DNA of 64,000 nucleotides from an uncultured Apibacter sp. (GTDB lineage Bacteria > Bacteroidota > Bacteroidia > Flavobacteriales > Weeksellaceae). The DNA is taken from contig CALYQD010000006.1 of the NCBI GenBank assembly GCA_945280365.1, positions 61,827 to 125,826 of the forward strand. Direction: 5' to 3'. The number at the start of each line of letters is the position of its first letter. Position 1 is the first letter of the stretch. The notes beneath the pieces are model-generated. The model was not told the DNA's origin and ran no database searches. It worked only from the letters and a program-made list of their open reading frames with translations. A program made the position numbers and the translations under genes. Positions 19,121 through 28,018 of the stretch are shown one piece after another.

Positions 19121-20942
19121 TATTATTTCCTATATTAAAAATTATTTTGAATTATTTAAAGATTCAATAAAAAAAATACGAATTAAATATAACATCCTAA
19201 TAAGGAAATTTAGAAATCAAAATCCTCAGGTATTTATATATTTAGCAAGCATTTTAATAGGAATAATCGGTGGCATTAGTGCGGTAATCTTAAAAAACTT
19301 AGTTAGCTTAACTGAAGAGCTGATTTATCATAACAAAAATTTCAATTTTAATTATTGGACTATATTTTTTCCAACTATAGGGATTATTTTAACAGTAACT
19401 TTTATTAAATATCTTGTTAAGATGGACATCAGCCATGGGGTTGAAAAAGTTTTATTTGCCATTTCAAAAAAACGTAGCATAATTGATAAGAAAAACACTT
19501 ATAGTTCTATCATTTCCAGTTGTTTAACTATCGGATTTGGTGGATCAGTGGGAACAGAAGCTCCGATAGTATATACGGGGGCTGCTATAGGATCCAATAT
19601 CGCTCAAGAATTTAAACTAAATTTAAAGTTAAGAACGTTATTTATTGCTTGTGGCTGTTCTGCGGCAATTGCAGGTATTTTCAAAGCTCCTATAGCAGCA
19701 ATTATTTTTTCTCTTGAAGTTTTAATGATTGATTTAAGTATGTGGTCATTAATACCTATCTTAATATCTTCAACGACCGGAGCATTGATTTCTTATTTCT
19801 TATTGGGCGATAATATTTCATTTTATTTTGCAATATTTGAGCCATTCGATAAATCTAAAATTATTTATTATATTATTTTAGGCATTGCGTGTGGATTTTT
19901 TTCATTATATTTTATTAAAATCAGTCGTTTAATTGAAAAAAAATTTTCTAAAAGTAAAAGTATTTATGTAAAAGCTATTTTAGGAGGTATGGCAGTTGGG
20001 CTGTTAATCTTTATATTTCCACCTCTTTTTGGGGAGGGATATATTGGCTTGCAGCATTTAATGAGCTCTAGTCCCGAAAGCATAGCCAAAAATTCTCTCT
20101 TTTATTTGGTACGAGAAAATGATTATTTTTTAATTATATTTTTATTAGGCATATTGTTTATAAAAGTAGTGGCAAGTAGTTTTACTACATCTGCCGGCGG
20201 TATAGGTGGGGTATTTGCTCCTGCTCTTTTTACGGGGGGAATATTGGGATTTGTTTTTACTAAGATTATTAATCTAACTAATTTTACTAAACTTTCCGAA
20301 CATAATTTTACTTTGGTAGGTATGGCTGGTGTTATGGCTGGTATCATGCATGCACCTATGACCTCTATTTTTCTTATTGCAGAAATAACTGGCGGATATA
20401 GTTTATTATTTCCTTTAATCATAACTTCAACTATTGCATATCTTGTTAAATATCATTTTGATAAACATTCTGTATATACTTATAATTTAAAAAGAAATAA
20501 TCAGATGATCACTCATAACAAAGATAAAGAGGCGATTAGAAGAATGAATATTAAAAATTTGATTGAAAAAAACTTTGTTAAGATTTCATCTTCTTTATCT
20601 TTTACGGAATTTATTGAGGATATTATACCTACATCAAGTAAAAAGTTCTTTATTGTTGAAGATACTGATCAATGTTTTAAAGGATACATCATTTTGGATG
20701 ATTTGATAACTATTTTACTTCATAAAGAAAAATATGAGACTTTACATATTGAAGATTTAATTGTAACCTCTTCGGAACGTATTTCTTTACTTGATGATAA
20801 TGAAACTATTTTCAAAATTTTTGATAATTCAAAATCATTATATCTTCCTGTTATAGAAAATGATAAATTCATCGGCATGCTTTCCAAATCAAAATTATTG
20901 GATAAATATCGAAAATTAATTGTTGATTTTTCCGAAGATTAA
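19113..20942 (+). CDS. ClC-family chloride channel or transporter with C-terminal CBS pair
   Basis: This is a 609-residue ClC protein. Family motifs are GSVGTEAP (144-151) with the gating glutamate E149, GIFKAPIAAIIF, GGIGGVFAPALFTGG and AGIMHAPMTSIF. Residues beyond about 475 form two CBS domains, which in other ClC proteins sense nucleotides. At the position of the internal proton-transfer glutamate (E203 of E. coli ClcA, in FIIEEM) this protein has valine (FSLEV, V203), as in many chloride channels and uncoupled mutants. The first selectivity motif is also divergent (ISHGVEKV in place of GSGIPE). A channel-like or weakly coupled mechanism is therefore inferred. Confidence 0.93.
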   Translation: MNNIISYIKNYFELFKDSIKKIRIKYNILIRKFRNQNPQVFIYLASILIGIIGGISAVILKNLVSLTEELIYHNKNFNFNYWTIFFPTIGIILTVTFIKYLVKMDISHGVEKVLFAISKKRSIIDKKNTYSSIISSCLTIGFGGSVGTEAPIVYTGAAIGSNIAQEFKLNLKLRTLFIACGCSAAIAGIFKAPIAAIIFSLEVLMIDLSMWSLIPILISSTTGALISYFLLGDNISFYFAIFEPFDKSKIIYYIILGIACGFFSLYFIKISRLIEKKFSKSKSIYVKAILGGMAVGLLIFIFPPLFGEGYIGLQHLMSSSPESIAKNSLFYLVRENDYFLIIFLLGILFIKVVASSFTTSAGGIGGVFAPALFTGGILGFVFTKIINLTNFTKLSEHNFTLVGMAGVMAGIMHAPMTSIFLIAEITGGYSLLFPLIITSTIAYLVKYHFDKHSVYTYNLKRNNQMITHNKDKEAIRRMNIKNLIEKNFVKISSSLSFTEFIEDIIPTSSKKFFIVEDTDQCFKGYIILDDLITILLHKEKYETLHIEDLIVTSSERISLLDDNETIFKIFDNSKSLYLPVIENDKFIGMLSKSKLLDKYRKLIVDFSED

Positions 20943-21055
20943 TTTTTTAAATATTTCACACTACCGGATTTTTAAAAACTATATTTAAATATAATTTCTT
21001 CGATATAAAACTACCTACCGGTAATGTTCAATATTTTAACTAAATTTATGTTTTT

Positions 21056-22546
21056 TTATTTTTTCAGCTTTAAAAAAACATCAGAAAGACATTGTACAAT
21101 GCTTTGAGCTGTCATAGCCTCTTGAGAAAATTTTTCAGATGCATAATCTCCAGCTTTGCCGTGTATATATACACCCAGTATTGCTGACAATTTTGAATCA
21201 TATCCTTGTGCCAATAGTCCCGTTATAATTCCGGTTAGCACATCGCCGCTTCCTCCTTTTGCCATACCTGCATTACCGGTAGCGTTATAATAACAAAGTC
21301 CATCAGGTAATAATATAGCTGTATTATGTCCCTTTATTACTATAACAATTTCATATTCTTTTGCTTTTTTTCTGGCTAATTCGCATTGTTCAATTGAAGA
21401 AGATGTTTTTCCAAATAATCTTTCAAATTCTTTAGGATGAGGGGTTATAATTGAATTTTTTGGAACCAGTTTTAATAAATCATTATTTTCTGATATTATA
21501 TTTAGCGCATCGGCATCAAGAACCATAGGATTATTTTCTTTTTCCAATAATTTTTCAAATGCCATTTTTGTAAGTACCTCAGTCCCTAATCCAGGGCCTA
21601 TTCCAATTCTATAATTTTCAAAAGGTATCTGAATATCTTCGATATACTTATCTCCACATGAGAAAAACATAGCCTCAGGAGCTAATGTTTGAAGTACTGA
21701 ATTACCATATTCGGGTGCTCCAGTAAATACAAGACCAGTACCTACTCGTAAAGCAGACAAGGTAGAAAATGTAATAGATCCCATTCTTCCATAGCTTCCT
21801 CCTACAATGATTGCTTTTCCAAAATTACCCTTATTGCTAAATGGATTTCTTCCCTTATAATTTTTTTCGCAAAAACTATATTCTATAAGATAATTATCGG
21901 TTTTTTCATCTTCTATAAACTTCTTGTCTAAACCAATATCAAGTACATATATATTTCCTGCATATTGCGCAGCTTCGAGATGAAGAAACGATCTTTTATA
22001 AAATTCAAATGTCAACGTTTCATCTGCTCTAAATACGGTTTGCCCTTCTTCGGGTATTGAATCAGCAAATAATCCTGATGGAATATCGATGGAAATTTTT
22101 ATAGCATTAGATTCATTGAGTTGGTTAACTATTTTTTCTTCTATGCCGGATAATTTTTTATTTAAGCCTATCCCAAATAAAGCATCTATGATGATAGCCT
22201 TTTCTTCGCTTATTTCAAAATCGTCTCCTTCTATAAAATATACAGATTTTGGATATTTATCGAAATTTTCCTGAGTTTCTTCTGCAAAATCTGAAGAGGA
22301 CTGTATTATATGAGCCTCAACATTATAATTTTCACTATTTAATAATCTTGCTAAGGCTAATCCATCTCCTCCGTTTTTTCCTTTACCACAGAAAATATAG
22401 TAAGTATATTCATTTGAATACTTATTTTTTAGCCATTCAAAGCATGCTATAGCCGCTTTTTCCATTAAAGCTAAAGATGTTGTCTCCTCACTTTTAATAA
22501 ATTGACTCTCGCATTCTTTAATTTGTTTTGATGTTAATATCTTCAT
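21056..22546 (-). CDS. nnr: Bifunctional NAD(P)HX epimerase / ADP-dependent NAD(P)HX dehydratase
   Basis: This enzyme repairs hydrated, inactive NAD(P)H. The 496 residues comprise the YjeF N-terminal epimerase domain (1 to about 215; CGKGKNGGDGLALARLL, IIDALFGIGL) and the ribokinase-like dehydratase domain (about 225-495; GGSYGRMGSITFS, LDADALNI, ITPHPKEFERLFG, GNAGMAKGGSGDVLTG). Fusion of the two activities is normal in bacteria. It ends the run mpg-nnr, with 11 nt between the genes. Confidence 0.95.
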   Translation of the reverse strand: MKILTSKQIKECESQFIKSEETTSLALMEKAAIACFEWLKNKYSNEYTYYIFCGKGKNGGDGLALARLLNSENYNVEAHIIQSSSDFAEETQENFDKYPKSVYFIEGDDFEISEEKAIIIDALFGIGLNKKLSGIEEKIVNQLNESNAIKISIDIPSGLFADSIPEEGQTVFRADETLTFEFYKRSFLHLEAAQYAGNIYVLDIGLDKKFIEDEKTDNYLIEYSFCEKNYKGRNPFSNKGNFGKAIIVGGSYGRMGSITFSTLSALRVGTGLVFTGAPEYGNSVLQTLAPEAMFFSCGDKYIEDIQIPFENYRIGIGPGLGTEVLTKMAFEKLLEKENNPMVLDADALNIISENNDLLKLVPKNSIITPHPKEFERLFGKTSSSIEQCELARKKAKEYEIVIVIKGHNTAILLPDGLCYYNATGNAGMAKGGSGDVLTGIITGLLAQGYDSKLSAILGVYIHGKAGDYASEKFSQEAMTAQSIVQCLSDVFLKLKK

Positions 22547-22557
22547 AAGTAGTATTG

Positions 22558-23070
22558 TTAGTTTCTAGTTATTAAAAATCTCCAAAGTTTATTTTTCCAA
22601 ATTTCTCCCGCATAATCTATTCCTATCCTTTCAGTGGTAATAAAATTTGGCTTAACATGAGAATCTTCAATCCATATTTTTGAAGAGTAAGATAAATCTT
22701 CACCATAAAAATCTCCACTTATCTGCAATAATTTGCCAACCCTTCCCGGACCGGAACATTTTTCAACTCCTCTTATCAAAACTGCTTGAGGATTATTTTC
22801 TTTACCAGTTACAAAATTTAACATCCAATAAATTCCATATATCAGATATACATATACTTTTCCTCCTTCATGGTACATAATTTCTGTTCTTTTAGTTCTA
22901 CCTTTGCTTGCATGACACGCTAAATCTTCTTCCCCTACATAGGCTTCGGTTTCAGTAATTGTATATTTTTCAATTTTCCCGGAATCGTAAACTCTTACAA
23001 TTTTTTTACCTAATAATCCTTGTGCAACAAAAAGTGCTTCATTTTGAAAAAATTCACTATCGATTCTCAT
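22558..23070 (-). CDS. mpg: 3-methyladenine DNA glycosylase (AAG/MPG family)
   Basis: This enzyme excises alkylated and deaminated purines. The 170-residue protein carries the AAG signature TETEAYVGEEDLACHA, with E42 the equivalent of the catalytic glutamate, followed by GKVYVYLIYGIYWMLN, VLIRGVEK and GPGRVGKLLQI. The C-terminus ends in IGIDYAGEIWKNKLWRF, the usual family end. It is somewhat shorter than many homologues (about 190-200) but no conserved block is missing. The neighbouring nnr is also a damage-repair enzyme, so the pair forms a small repair cluster. Confidence 0.93.
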   Translation of the reverse strand: MRIDSEFFQNEALFVAQGLLGKKIVRVYDSGKIEKYTITETEAYVGEEDLACHASKGRTKRTEIMYHEGGKVYVYLIYGIYWMLNFVTGKENNPQAVLIRGVEKCSGPGRVGKLLQISGDFYGEDLSYSSKIWIEDSHVKPNFITTERIGIDYAGEIWKNKLWRFLITRN

Positions 23071-23372
23071 TTTATCTTCACTTCTGTAAAAATAAATACT
23101 TTTTTTTAATTATAAGTTATTAAAATTAAATTTAATTAATAAAAATAACAATTTATTTTATTTATATAAACTTACATACAAAAAACAAATTATAAATATT
23201 TATACATCAAAAATTGTCTATTTTTTTTATTATTTTAAAAAAAAACACAATTTGTATTTTATTTTATAAAGGAATATAACACATATCTACTTTATTTTTA
23301 ATTCGAAATGAGAAAATATAAAAACTTTAATATTTAGAAAAGATTCTCAAAATGAAATTAAAGTTACATTAT
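23071..23372. other. Intergenic spacer, nothing recognised
   Basis: This very AT-rich stretch between ldhA and mpg has long A and T runs. I see no ORF, hairpin with a T-tail or promoter box I would defend. Confidence 0.5.
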
Positions 23373-24374
23373 TTAGGCTAGTTCAGCTGCTTTATTATCA
23401 ATACAATTTTTATTGCTTAACTGTTTTAAATTATCTAAAGTTACTAAAGCAATTTGTGTAAGTGCTTCTTCAGTAAAAAACGCTTGATGGGCAGTTACCA
23501 ATACATTGGGAAATGAAAGTAATAATTGAATTTTATCATCTTCAATAATTGTCTCGGATAAGTCTCTGAAAAACAACTTTTCTTCTTGTTCGTATACATC
23601 AATACCTAAGGCTCCGATTTTTTTGGCTTTTAAACCGTCAATTATGTCTTGTGTATTAATAAGACCTCCCCTACTGGTATTTATTAAATATACACCTGTT
23701 TTCATCATATCTATTGTTTTTTTATTGATAATATGATGGGTTTCAGGGGTTAATGGGCAATGTAATGAAATTATATCCGATTGTTGCAAAAGCTCTTCCA
23801 AAGTGGCATATTTAAATCCTTCTTTTTGTAATTCCTCACTTGGATATACATCGTATGCAATAACATTTGTTCCTAAAGCTTTAATCGTCTTACAAAATAC
23901 CCTTCCTATGTTACCAGTACCTATTATACCCACTGTTTTTTTATAAATATTAGTTCCTAACAAACCATTAAGAGAAAAATTTTGTTCTCTAACTCTATTG
24001 TATGCTTTATGAGTTTTCCTGTTTAAGGTTAAAAGCATAGCTAACGTATGTTCTGCTACTGCTTGTGGGGAATAAGCAGGCACTCTACAAACTTTAATTT
24101 CATATTTTTTTGCTGCTTCCAAGTCTACATTATTAAATCCTGCATTTCTAAGCGCTATATATTTAATGCCTCTATTTTTTAATTTCTTAATAACTCGTTC
24201 GTTTAATTTATCATTTACAAACACACAAATAGCATCTGTTCCTTCTTCAATGATGTTCACAGTATGCTCATCTAAATTAGGTTCAAAGTATTCTAGATCG
24301 TAATTGAAATTTTTATTACATTCATTAAAGAATTTAATATCATAGGGTTGTGTTGAAAAAAATGATACTTTCAT
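23373..24374 (-). CDS. ldhA: Fermentative D-lactate dehydrogenase
   Basis: This enzyme reduces pyruvate to D-lactate with NADH. It belongs to the D-2-hydroxyacid dehydrogenase family. The Rossmann motif is GIIGTGNIGRVFCK. The catalytic Arg lies in NTSRGGLI, the Glu in GIDVYEQEEKLFFRDLSE, and the His in VTAHQAFFTEEAL. The KLFFRDLSE and HQAFFTEEAL blocks are characteristic of LdhA rather than of SerA or glyoxylate reductases. The open frame extends 14 codons upstream to 24416, but the homologous start is the ATG at 24374 (MKVSFFSTQPYD), which I chose. It is monocistronic and suggests fermentative growth. Confidence 0.93.
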   Translation of the reverse strand: MKVSFFSTQPYDIKFFNECNKNFNYDLEYFEPNLDEHTVNIIEEGTDAICVFVNDKLNERVIKKLKNRGIKYIALRNAGFNNVDLEAAKKYEIKVCRVPAYSPQAVAEHTLAMLLTLNRKTHKAYNRVREQNFSLNGLLGTNIYKKTVGIIGTGNIGRVFCKTIKALGTNVIAYDVYPSEELQKEGFKYATLEELLQQSDIISLHCPLTPETHHIINKKTIDMMKTGVYLINTSRGGLINTQDIIDGLKAKKIGALGIDVYEQEEKLFFRDLSETIIEDDKIQLLLSFPNVLVTAHQAFFTEEALTQIALVTLDNLKQLSNKNCIDNKAAELA

Positions 24375-24424
24375 ATATAAATTTTTATTATTAAACTTAT
24401 TTTTATACAAATACAAATATTATA

Positions 24425-24432
24425 CAAAATTA
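24425..24432 (-). promoter_or_regulatory. Putative -7 promoter box (TAATTTTG on minus strand)
   Basis: This match to TAnnTTTG lies about 50 nt upstream of the chosen ldhA start codon. Confidence 0.35.
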
Positions 24433-24560
24433 TATATAATTTTTTTTTACTTTAAAGTTTATATTTATAAAAATAAAATATAAATTGTTCACATAAAGAT
24501 ACAAAATGCTTATAATCAGCGATTTAATTAAATTAATTTAATCATATTTTTATATAAAAA

Positions 24561-24585
24561 AAGAACCGTAAAGATTACGGTTCTT
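24561..24585 (-). terminator. Intrinsic terminator after rpsA
   Basis: AAGAACCGTAA and TTACGGTTCTT form an 11-bp stem with a 3-nt loop. On the minus strand it is followed by a T-run, just after the rpsA stop codon. Confidence 0.93.
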
Positions 24586-24625
24586 CATGAATTATTTTTC
24601 TTAAATATTTTGATTCAAGAAAGGA

Positions 24626-26419
24626 TTATTGTCCTTCTTCCATCTTTCTTTTTAATTCTTGTAATTCATCTAAATCTCCTAAAGTAGATTTTTCAACGCT
24701 TTGATTTTGAGATTTCACTTGCTTTTCAGTTTCTTCTCTATTTTCTTCTTCACGGAAAGTTCCGGTATGTGAAACTACTACTCTTTTGAACTCTTTATTA
24801 AATTCGATTACTTTGAATTCAGCTTCGTCTCCTTTTTTAATTTTAGAGCCATCTTCTTTTTCTAATAATCTTGATGGACAAAAACCTTCTACTTCAACAT
24901 CTTCGAACTGAACGGTAGCTCCTTTGTCAAATAACTGAATAACTTTTCCTGTGTGAACAGTTCCTTCTGCATATTTAACTTCGTATTTGTCCCAAGGATT
25001 TTCCGTTAATTGTTTATGACCTAGACTTAATCTTCTAGCTTCGGTATCTAATTCTAAAACTACTACATCTAGAACATCACCTACAGAACAAAATTCAGAA
25101 GGATGTTTAATCTTTTTAGTCCAAGAAAGATCCGAAATGTAAATTAATCCGTCTACTCCTGCTTCAAGTTCTACAAATACTCCAAAATTAGTAAAGTTTC
25201 TAACGGTTCCTTTGTGTTTTGATCCAACAGGATATTTAGCTGTAATATCAGTCCATGGATCTGGAGTTAATTGTTTCATACCTAAAGACATCTTTCTTTC
25301 TTCTTTATCTAAGGTAAGAATAACACATTCTACTTCATCTCCAATTTTAACAAAATCCTGAGCTGATCTTAAATGTGTTGACCAAGACATTTCAGAAACG
25401 TGTATTAATCCTTCTACCCCTGGTGCTACTTCAACAAAAGCTCCGTAATCTGCTAATACGACTACTTTTCCTTTTATCTTATCTCCTACTTGTAAATTTG
25501 GATCTAAAGCATCCCATGGATGTGCTTCCAATTGTTTCATTCCTAATTGGATTCTTGATTTTTGATCATCAAAATCAAGTATTACCACATTTACTTTCTG
25601 ATCTAGTTGAACAACTTCAGATGGATGGTTGATTCTACTCCAAGATAAGTCTGTGATGTGAATCAATCCGTCTACACCTCCTAAGTCAATAAATACTCCA
25701 TAAGAGGTAATGTTTTTAACCACCCCTTCTAATACTTGACCTTTTTCAAGTTGTCCGATAATTTCTTTTTTCTGATCTTCAATATCTGCTTCAATCAGTG
25801 CTTTATGAGATACAACTACATTTTTAAATTCGTGATTAATTTTAACGATTTTAAATTCCATAGTTTTTCCAACATACTGATCGTAATCTCGGATAGGTTT
25901 TACATCAATTTGTGAACCTGGTAAGAAAGCTTCAATGCCAAATACATCTACAATCATTCCTCCTTTTGTTCTTGATTTAACATATCCTTCAACAATTTCT
26001 CCGGTTTCATGAAGTTCGTTAACTCTATCCCATGCTTTTAGCATTCTTGCTTTTCTATGAGAAAGTTGTAATTGTCCGGTTTTATCTTCTCTTTGAGCTA
26101 CCATTACTTCTACTTCGTCACCCACAGCAAGGTTCGGATTGTAACGGAACTCATTTAATGAAATTACTCCTTCTGATTTAAAGTTTATATCAACGATAGC
26201 TTCTTTGTCTGTAATGCGCACAACTTTACCTTTGAAAACTTGGTTCTCATCAAGCTCTCTCAAAGAAGTATCATACATTTTTTCTAACTCAGACTTTTCT
26301 TTTCTATCCTCTGCGTTTAATCCAGATTCAAAAGAATCCCAGTCAAACTGCTCGGGAGTTACATTTGCATTTTTTAGAGCATCTTGCCCTTCTTCAAAAT
26401 TTTTAGTCTCTTCAGACAT
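24626..26419 (-). CDS. rpsA: 30S ribosomal protein S1
   Basis: S1 binds mRNA and helps load it on the 30S subunit. The 597-residue protein has six S1 OB-fold repeats. The first begins near VFKGKVVRITDKEAIVDI; the best-preserved copies have the form GVVKNITSYGVFIDLGGVDG, GAFVEVAPGVEGLIHVSEMSW and VELEAGVDGLIYISDLSW, spaced by about 85 residues. An acidic N-terminal extension and a charged C-terminal tail (KRKMEEGQ) flank them. It is monocistronic, with its own terminator and a leader of about 110 nt. Confidence 0.97.
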   Translation of the reverse strand: MSEETKNFEEGQDALKNANVTPEQFDWDSFESGLNAEDRKEKSELEKMYDTSLRELDENQVFKGKVVRITDKEAIVDINFKSEGVISLNEFRYNPNLAVGDEVEVMVAQREDKTGQLQLSHRKARMLKAWDRVNELHETGEIVEGYVKSRTKGGMIVDVFGIEAFLPGSQIDVKPIRDYDQYVGKTMEFKIVKINHEFKNVVVSHKALIEADIEDQKKEIIGQLEKGQVLEGVVKNITSYGVFIDLGGVDGLIHITDLSWSRINHPSEVVQLDQKVNVVILDFDDQKSRIQLGMKQLEAHPWDALDPNLQVGDKIKGKVVVLADYGAFVEVAPGVEGLIHVSEMSWSTHLRSAQDFVKIGDEVECVILTLDKEERKMSLGMKQLTPDPWTDITAKYPVGSKHKGTVRNFTNFGVFVELEAGVDGLIYISDLSWTKKIKHPSEFCSVGDVLDVVVLELDTEARRLSLGHKQLTENPWDKYEVKYAEGTVHTGKVIQLFDKGATVQFEDVEVEGFCPSRLLEKEDGSKIKKGDEAEFKVIEFNKEFKRVVVSHTGTFREEENREETEKQVKSQNQSVEKSTLGDLDELQELKRKMEEGQ

Positions 26420-26538
26420 ATTTTATTAACATTGTATTCCTTAGCTTTTCAACGTAAGAGTATGGCGAAATTGATTGCTTAGGAAGTGGATTATACTTTA
26501 CATTATAACGATTTTCTACAAGTCGCCAAATCGAAGCG

Positions 26539-26546
26539 CAAATATA
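26539..26546 (-). promoter_or_regulatory. Putative -7 promoter box of rpsA (TATATTTG on minus strand)
   Basis: TATATTTG on the minus strand fits TAnnTTTG and lies about 120 nt upstream of the rpsA ATG. This leaves a long 5' leader, as would suit autogenous control of S1 synthesis, although no specific S1-binding structure could be identified. Confidence 0.5.
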
Positions 26547-27053
26547 TAAAAAAAAATTAATTTTATTAATCTTCCCCCTTCTTTTTAACTGATTTTCTAT
26601 TGGTTATAGGTTTTATATAAAAAATGTGACAATAACTTTGATACAGAATTTAATTTTTAAACGCGAATGCGAAATATATTCTCCAAATATTAAAAAAACT
26701 ATAACACACTTAAAACTAATTGTAATACATTACCTAACATCAAAATAAAACCCGAAAAAGTTATTTGAATTTTAGATTTCTTTAAATATGATAAACGTTT
26801 CTGGGATAAGCCTGGATTATTTAAATAAAAATCATCCATAAAGAGAAATCATGGATAATGTTATTACTTTTTTAAACAAAACGGTGAACCTTGGTAGTTT
26901 TTTTTACACTTTTTGAATTTGAAACCTTATTTTAAGTAAAGAAATTTTGCTTATATCGAAAATGAATCACATAGTGAAATTGAAAGAAAATTTAATGATA
27001 AGCCTATTTATTGTACCCGAAAACTTTAATTATTTTATTGCCTGCAGTATTTA

Positions 27054-27093
27054 AAAAGTAAATGGACTTCGTATTAATTTCTGCAGTAATTAA
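27054..27093 (+). repeat. Partial duplicate of the ZIP gene 5' end
   Basis: The segment AAAAGTAAATGGAC-TTCGTATTAATTTC-TGCAGTAATTA repeats the sequence at 28011-28053 except for a 3-nt deletion and one or two changes, and then diverges and stops. It contains the stop/start junction of the methyltransferase and ZIP genes, so it is a copied fragment and not an independent gene. Confidence 0.8.
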
Positions 27094-27283
27094 ATGATTA
27101 AAAAAATCATCAATAAAATATAAAACAAATAATCTTGTTATTTTATTTAGTTCTTTATCAAATTTAAATGATATATAAATAATTAAATGTAAAAATATAT
27201 AGGTGGATGCAATCCTGTCATATAATGGAAAAAAATCTTTATAATACTACAAATAATTTTATAATTAGGTAAAAAATTTGTAG

Positions 27284-27291
27284 TAATTTTG
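27284..27291 (+). promoter_or_regulatory. Putative -7 promoter box (TAATTTTG)
   Basis: TAATTTTG fits TAnnTTTG and ends 5 nt before the ATG at 27296, predicting a leaderless transcript. Confidence 0.45.
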
Positions 27292-27295
27292 AGGT

Positions 27296-28018
27296 ATGGA
27301 TTGGTTTGCAGAATGGTTTAATACTCCCTATTATCATATTTTATATAAAAATCGAGATAATAATGAAGCTCAGGAATTTATTACCAACTTACTAAAATAT
27401 CTCTCCCTATCCGGGAAAAGTAAAATCTTAGACTTAGCTTGTGGTAAAGGCAGGCATAGTATCTTTTTAAATCAGTTGGGATATGATGTCGCAGGTGTTG
27501 ATTTAGCTCCTGAAAGTATTGAATACGCTAAAAAACACGAAAATGAACATCTTAAGTTTTTTGTGGGCGATATGAGAAAACCAAACTTTCCACACTCCTT
27601 TAACGCAATTTTTAATTTATTTACAAGTTTCGGTTATTTTAGCAATGATGAAGATAACCTTAAAGTGTATCAAGCAATCTATGAACAATTATTAGATAAG
27701 GGAATTTTTGTAATGGATTTTATGAATGTTTCATTAGCTATTGATAATTTGGTAGAAAATGAGGATAAAGAGGTTGATGGCATATTGTTCCATTTACATA
27801 GAAAAATTGAGGATGGTTTTATAATAAAAGATATTAACTTTCAAGATAAAGACAAAAATTTTCATTTTCAAGAAAGAGTTAGGACTTTTAATTTAAATTA
27901 CTTCGAAAATATTGGTAAAAAGGTAGGATTTTCATTAAAAAATATCTTTGGTGATTATGATTTACATGAATTTAATGTAAAAACTTCTCCTCGCTTAATT
28001 TTAATTTTTGAAAAGTAA
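27296..28018 (+). CDS. Class I SAM-dependent methyltransferase
   Basis: This is a 240-residue methyltransferase. Motif I is LDLACGKGRH (45-54), followed by the acidic SAM-ribose residue in GYDVAGVDLAPESIEYAK and motif II around FFVGDM. The middle sequence NAIFNLFTSFGYF and the KGIFVMDFMN strand place it in the Methyltransf_25/UbiE-like fold class. The substrate cannot be deduced. Its stop codon directly abuts the ATG of the ZIP transporter (TAAATG), so the two are co-translated. Confidence 0.9.
   Translation: MDWFAEWFNTPYYHILYKNRDNNEAQEFITNLLKYLSLSGKSKILDLACGKGRHSIFLNQLGYDVAGVDLAPESIEYAKKHENEHLKFFVGDMRKPNFPHSFNAIFNLFTSFGYFSNDEDNLKVYQAIYEQLLDKGIFVMDFMNVSLAIDNLVENEDKEVDGILFHLHRKIEDGFIIKDINFQDKDKNFHFQERVRTFNLNYFENIGKKVGFSLKNIFGDYDLHEFNVKTSPRLILIFEK

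Larger units (their letters stand above)
26420..27295. other. Divergent intergenic region with a gene remnant
   Basis: This is a 876-bp gap between rpsA and the methyltransferase gene. The left 130 bp holds the rpsA leader and promoter. A 40-bp piece at 27054-27093 is a near copy of the methyltransferase/ZIP junction at 28011-28053. The rest shows only short frames (for example a 21-codon frame beginning at about 26850) without family signatures. The region looks like eroded coding DNA. Confidence 0.5.

Noticed and set aside
26848..26915. A 21-codon frame starting at about 26850
   Set aside because: Too short, no recognisable product and no promoter; likely chance.
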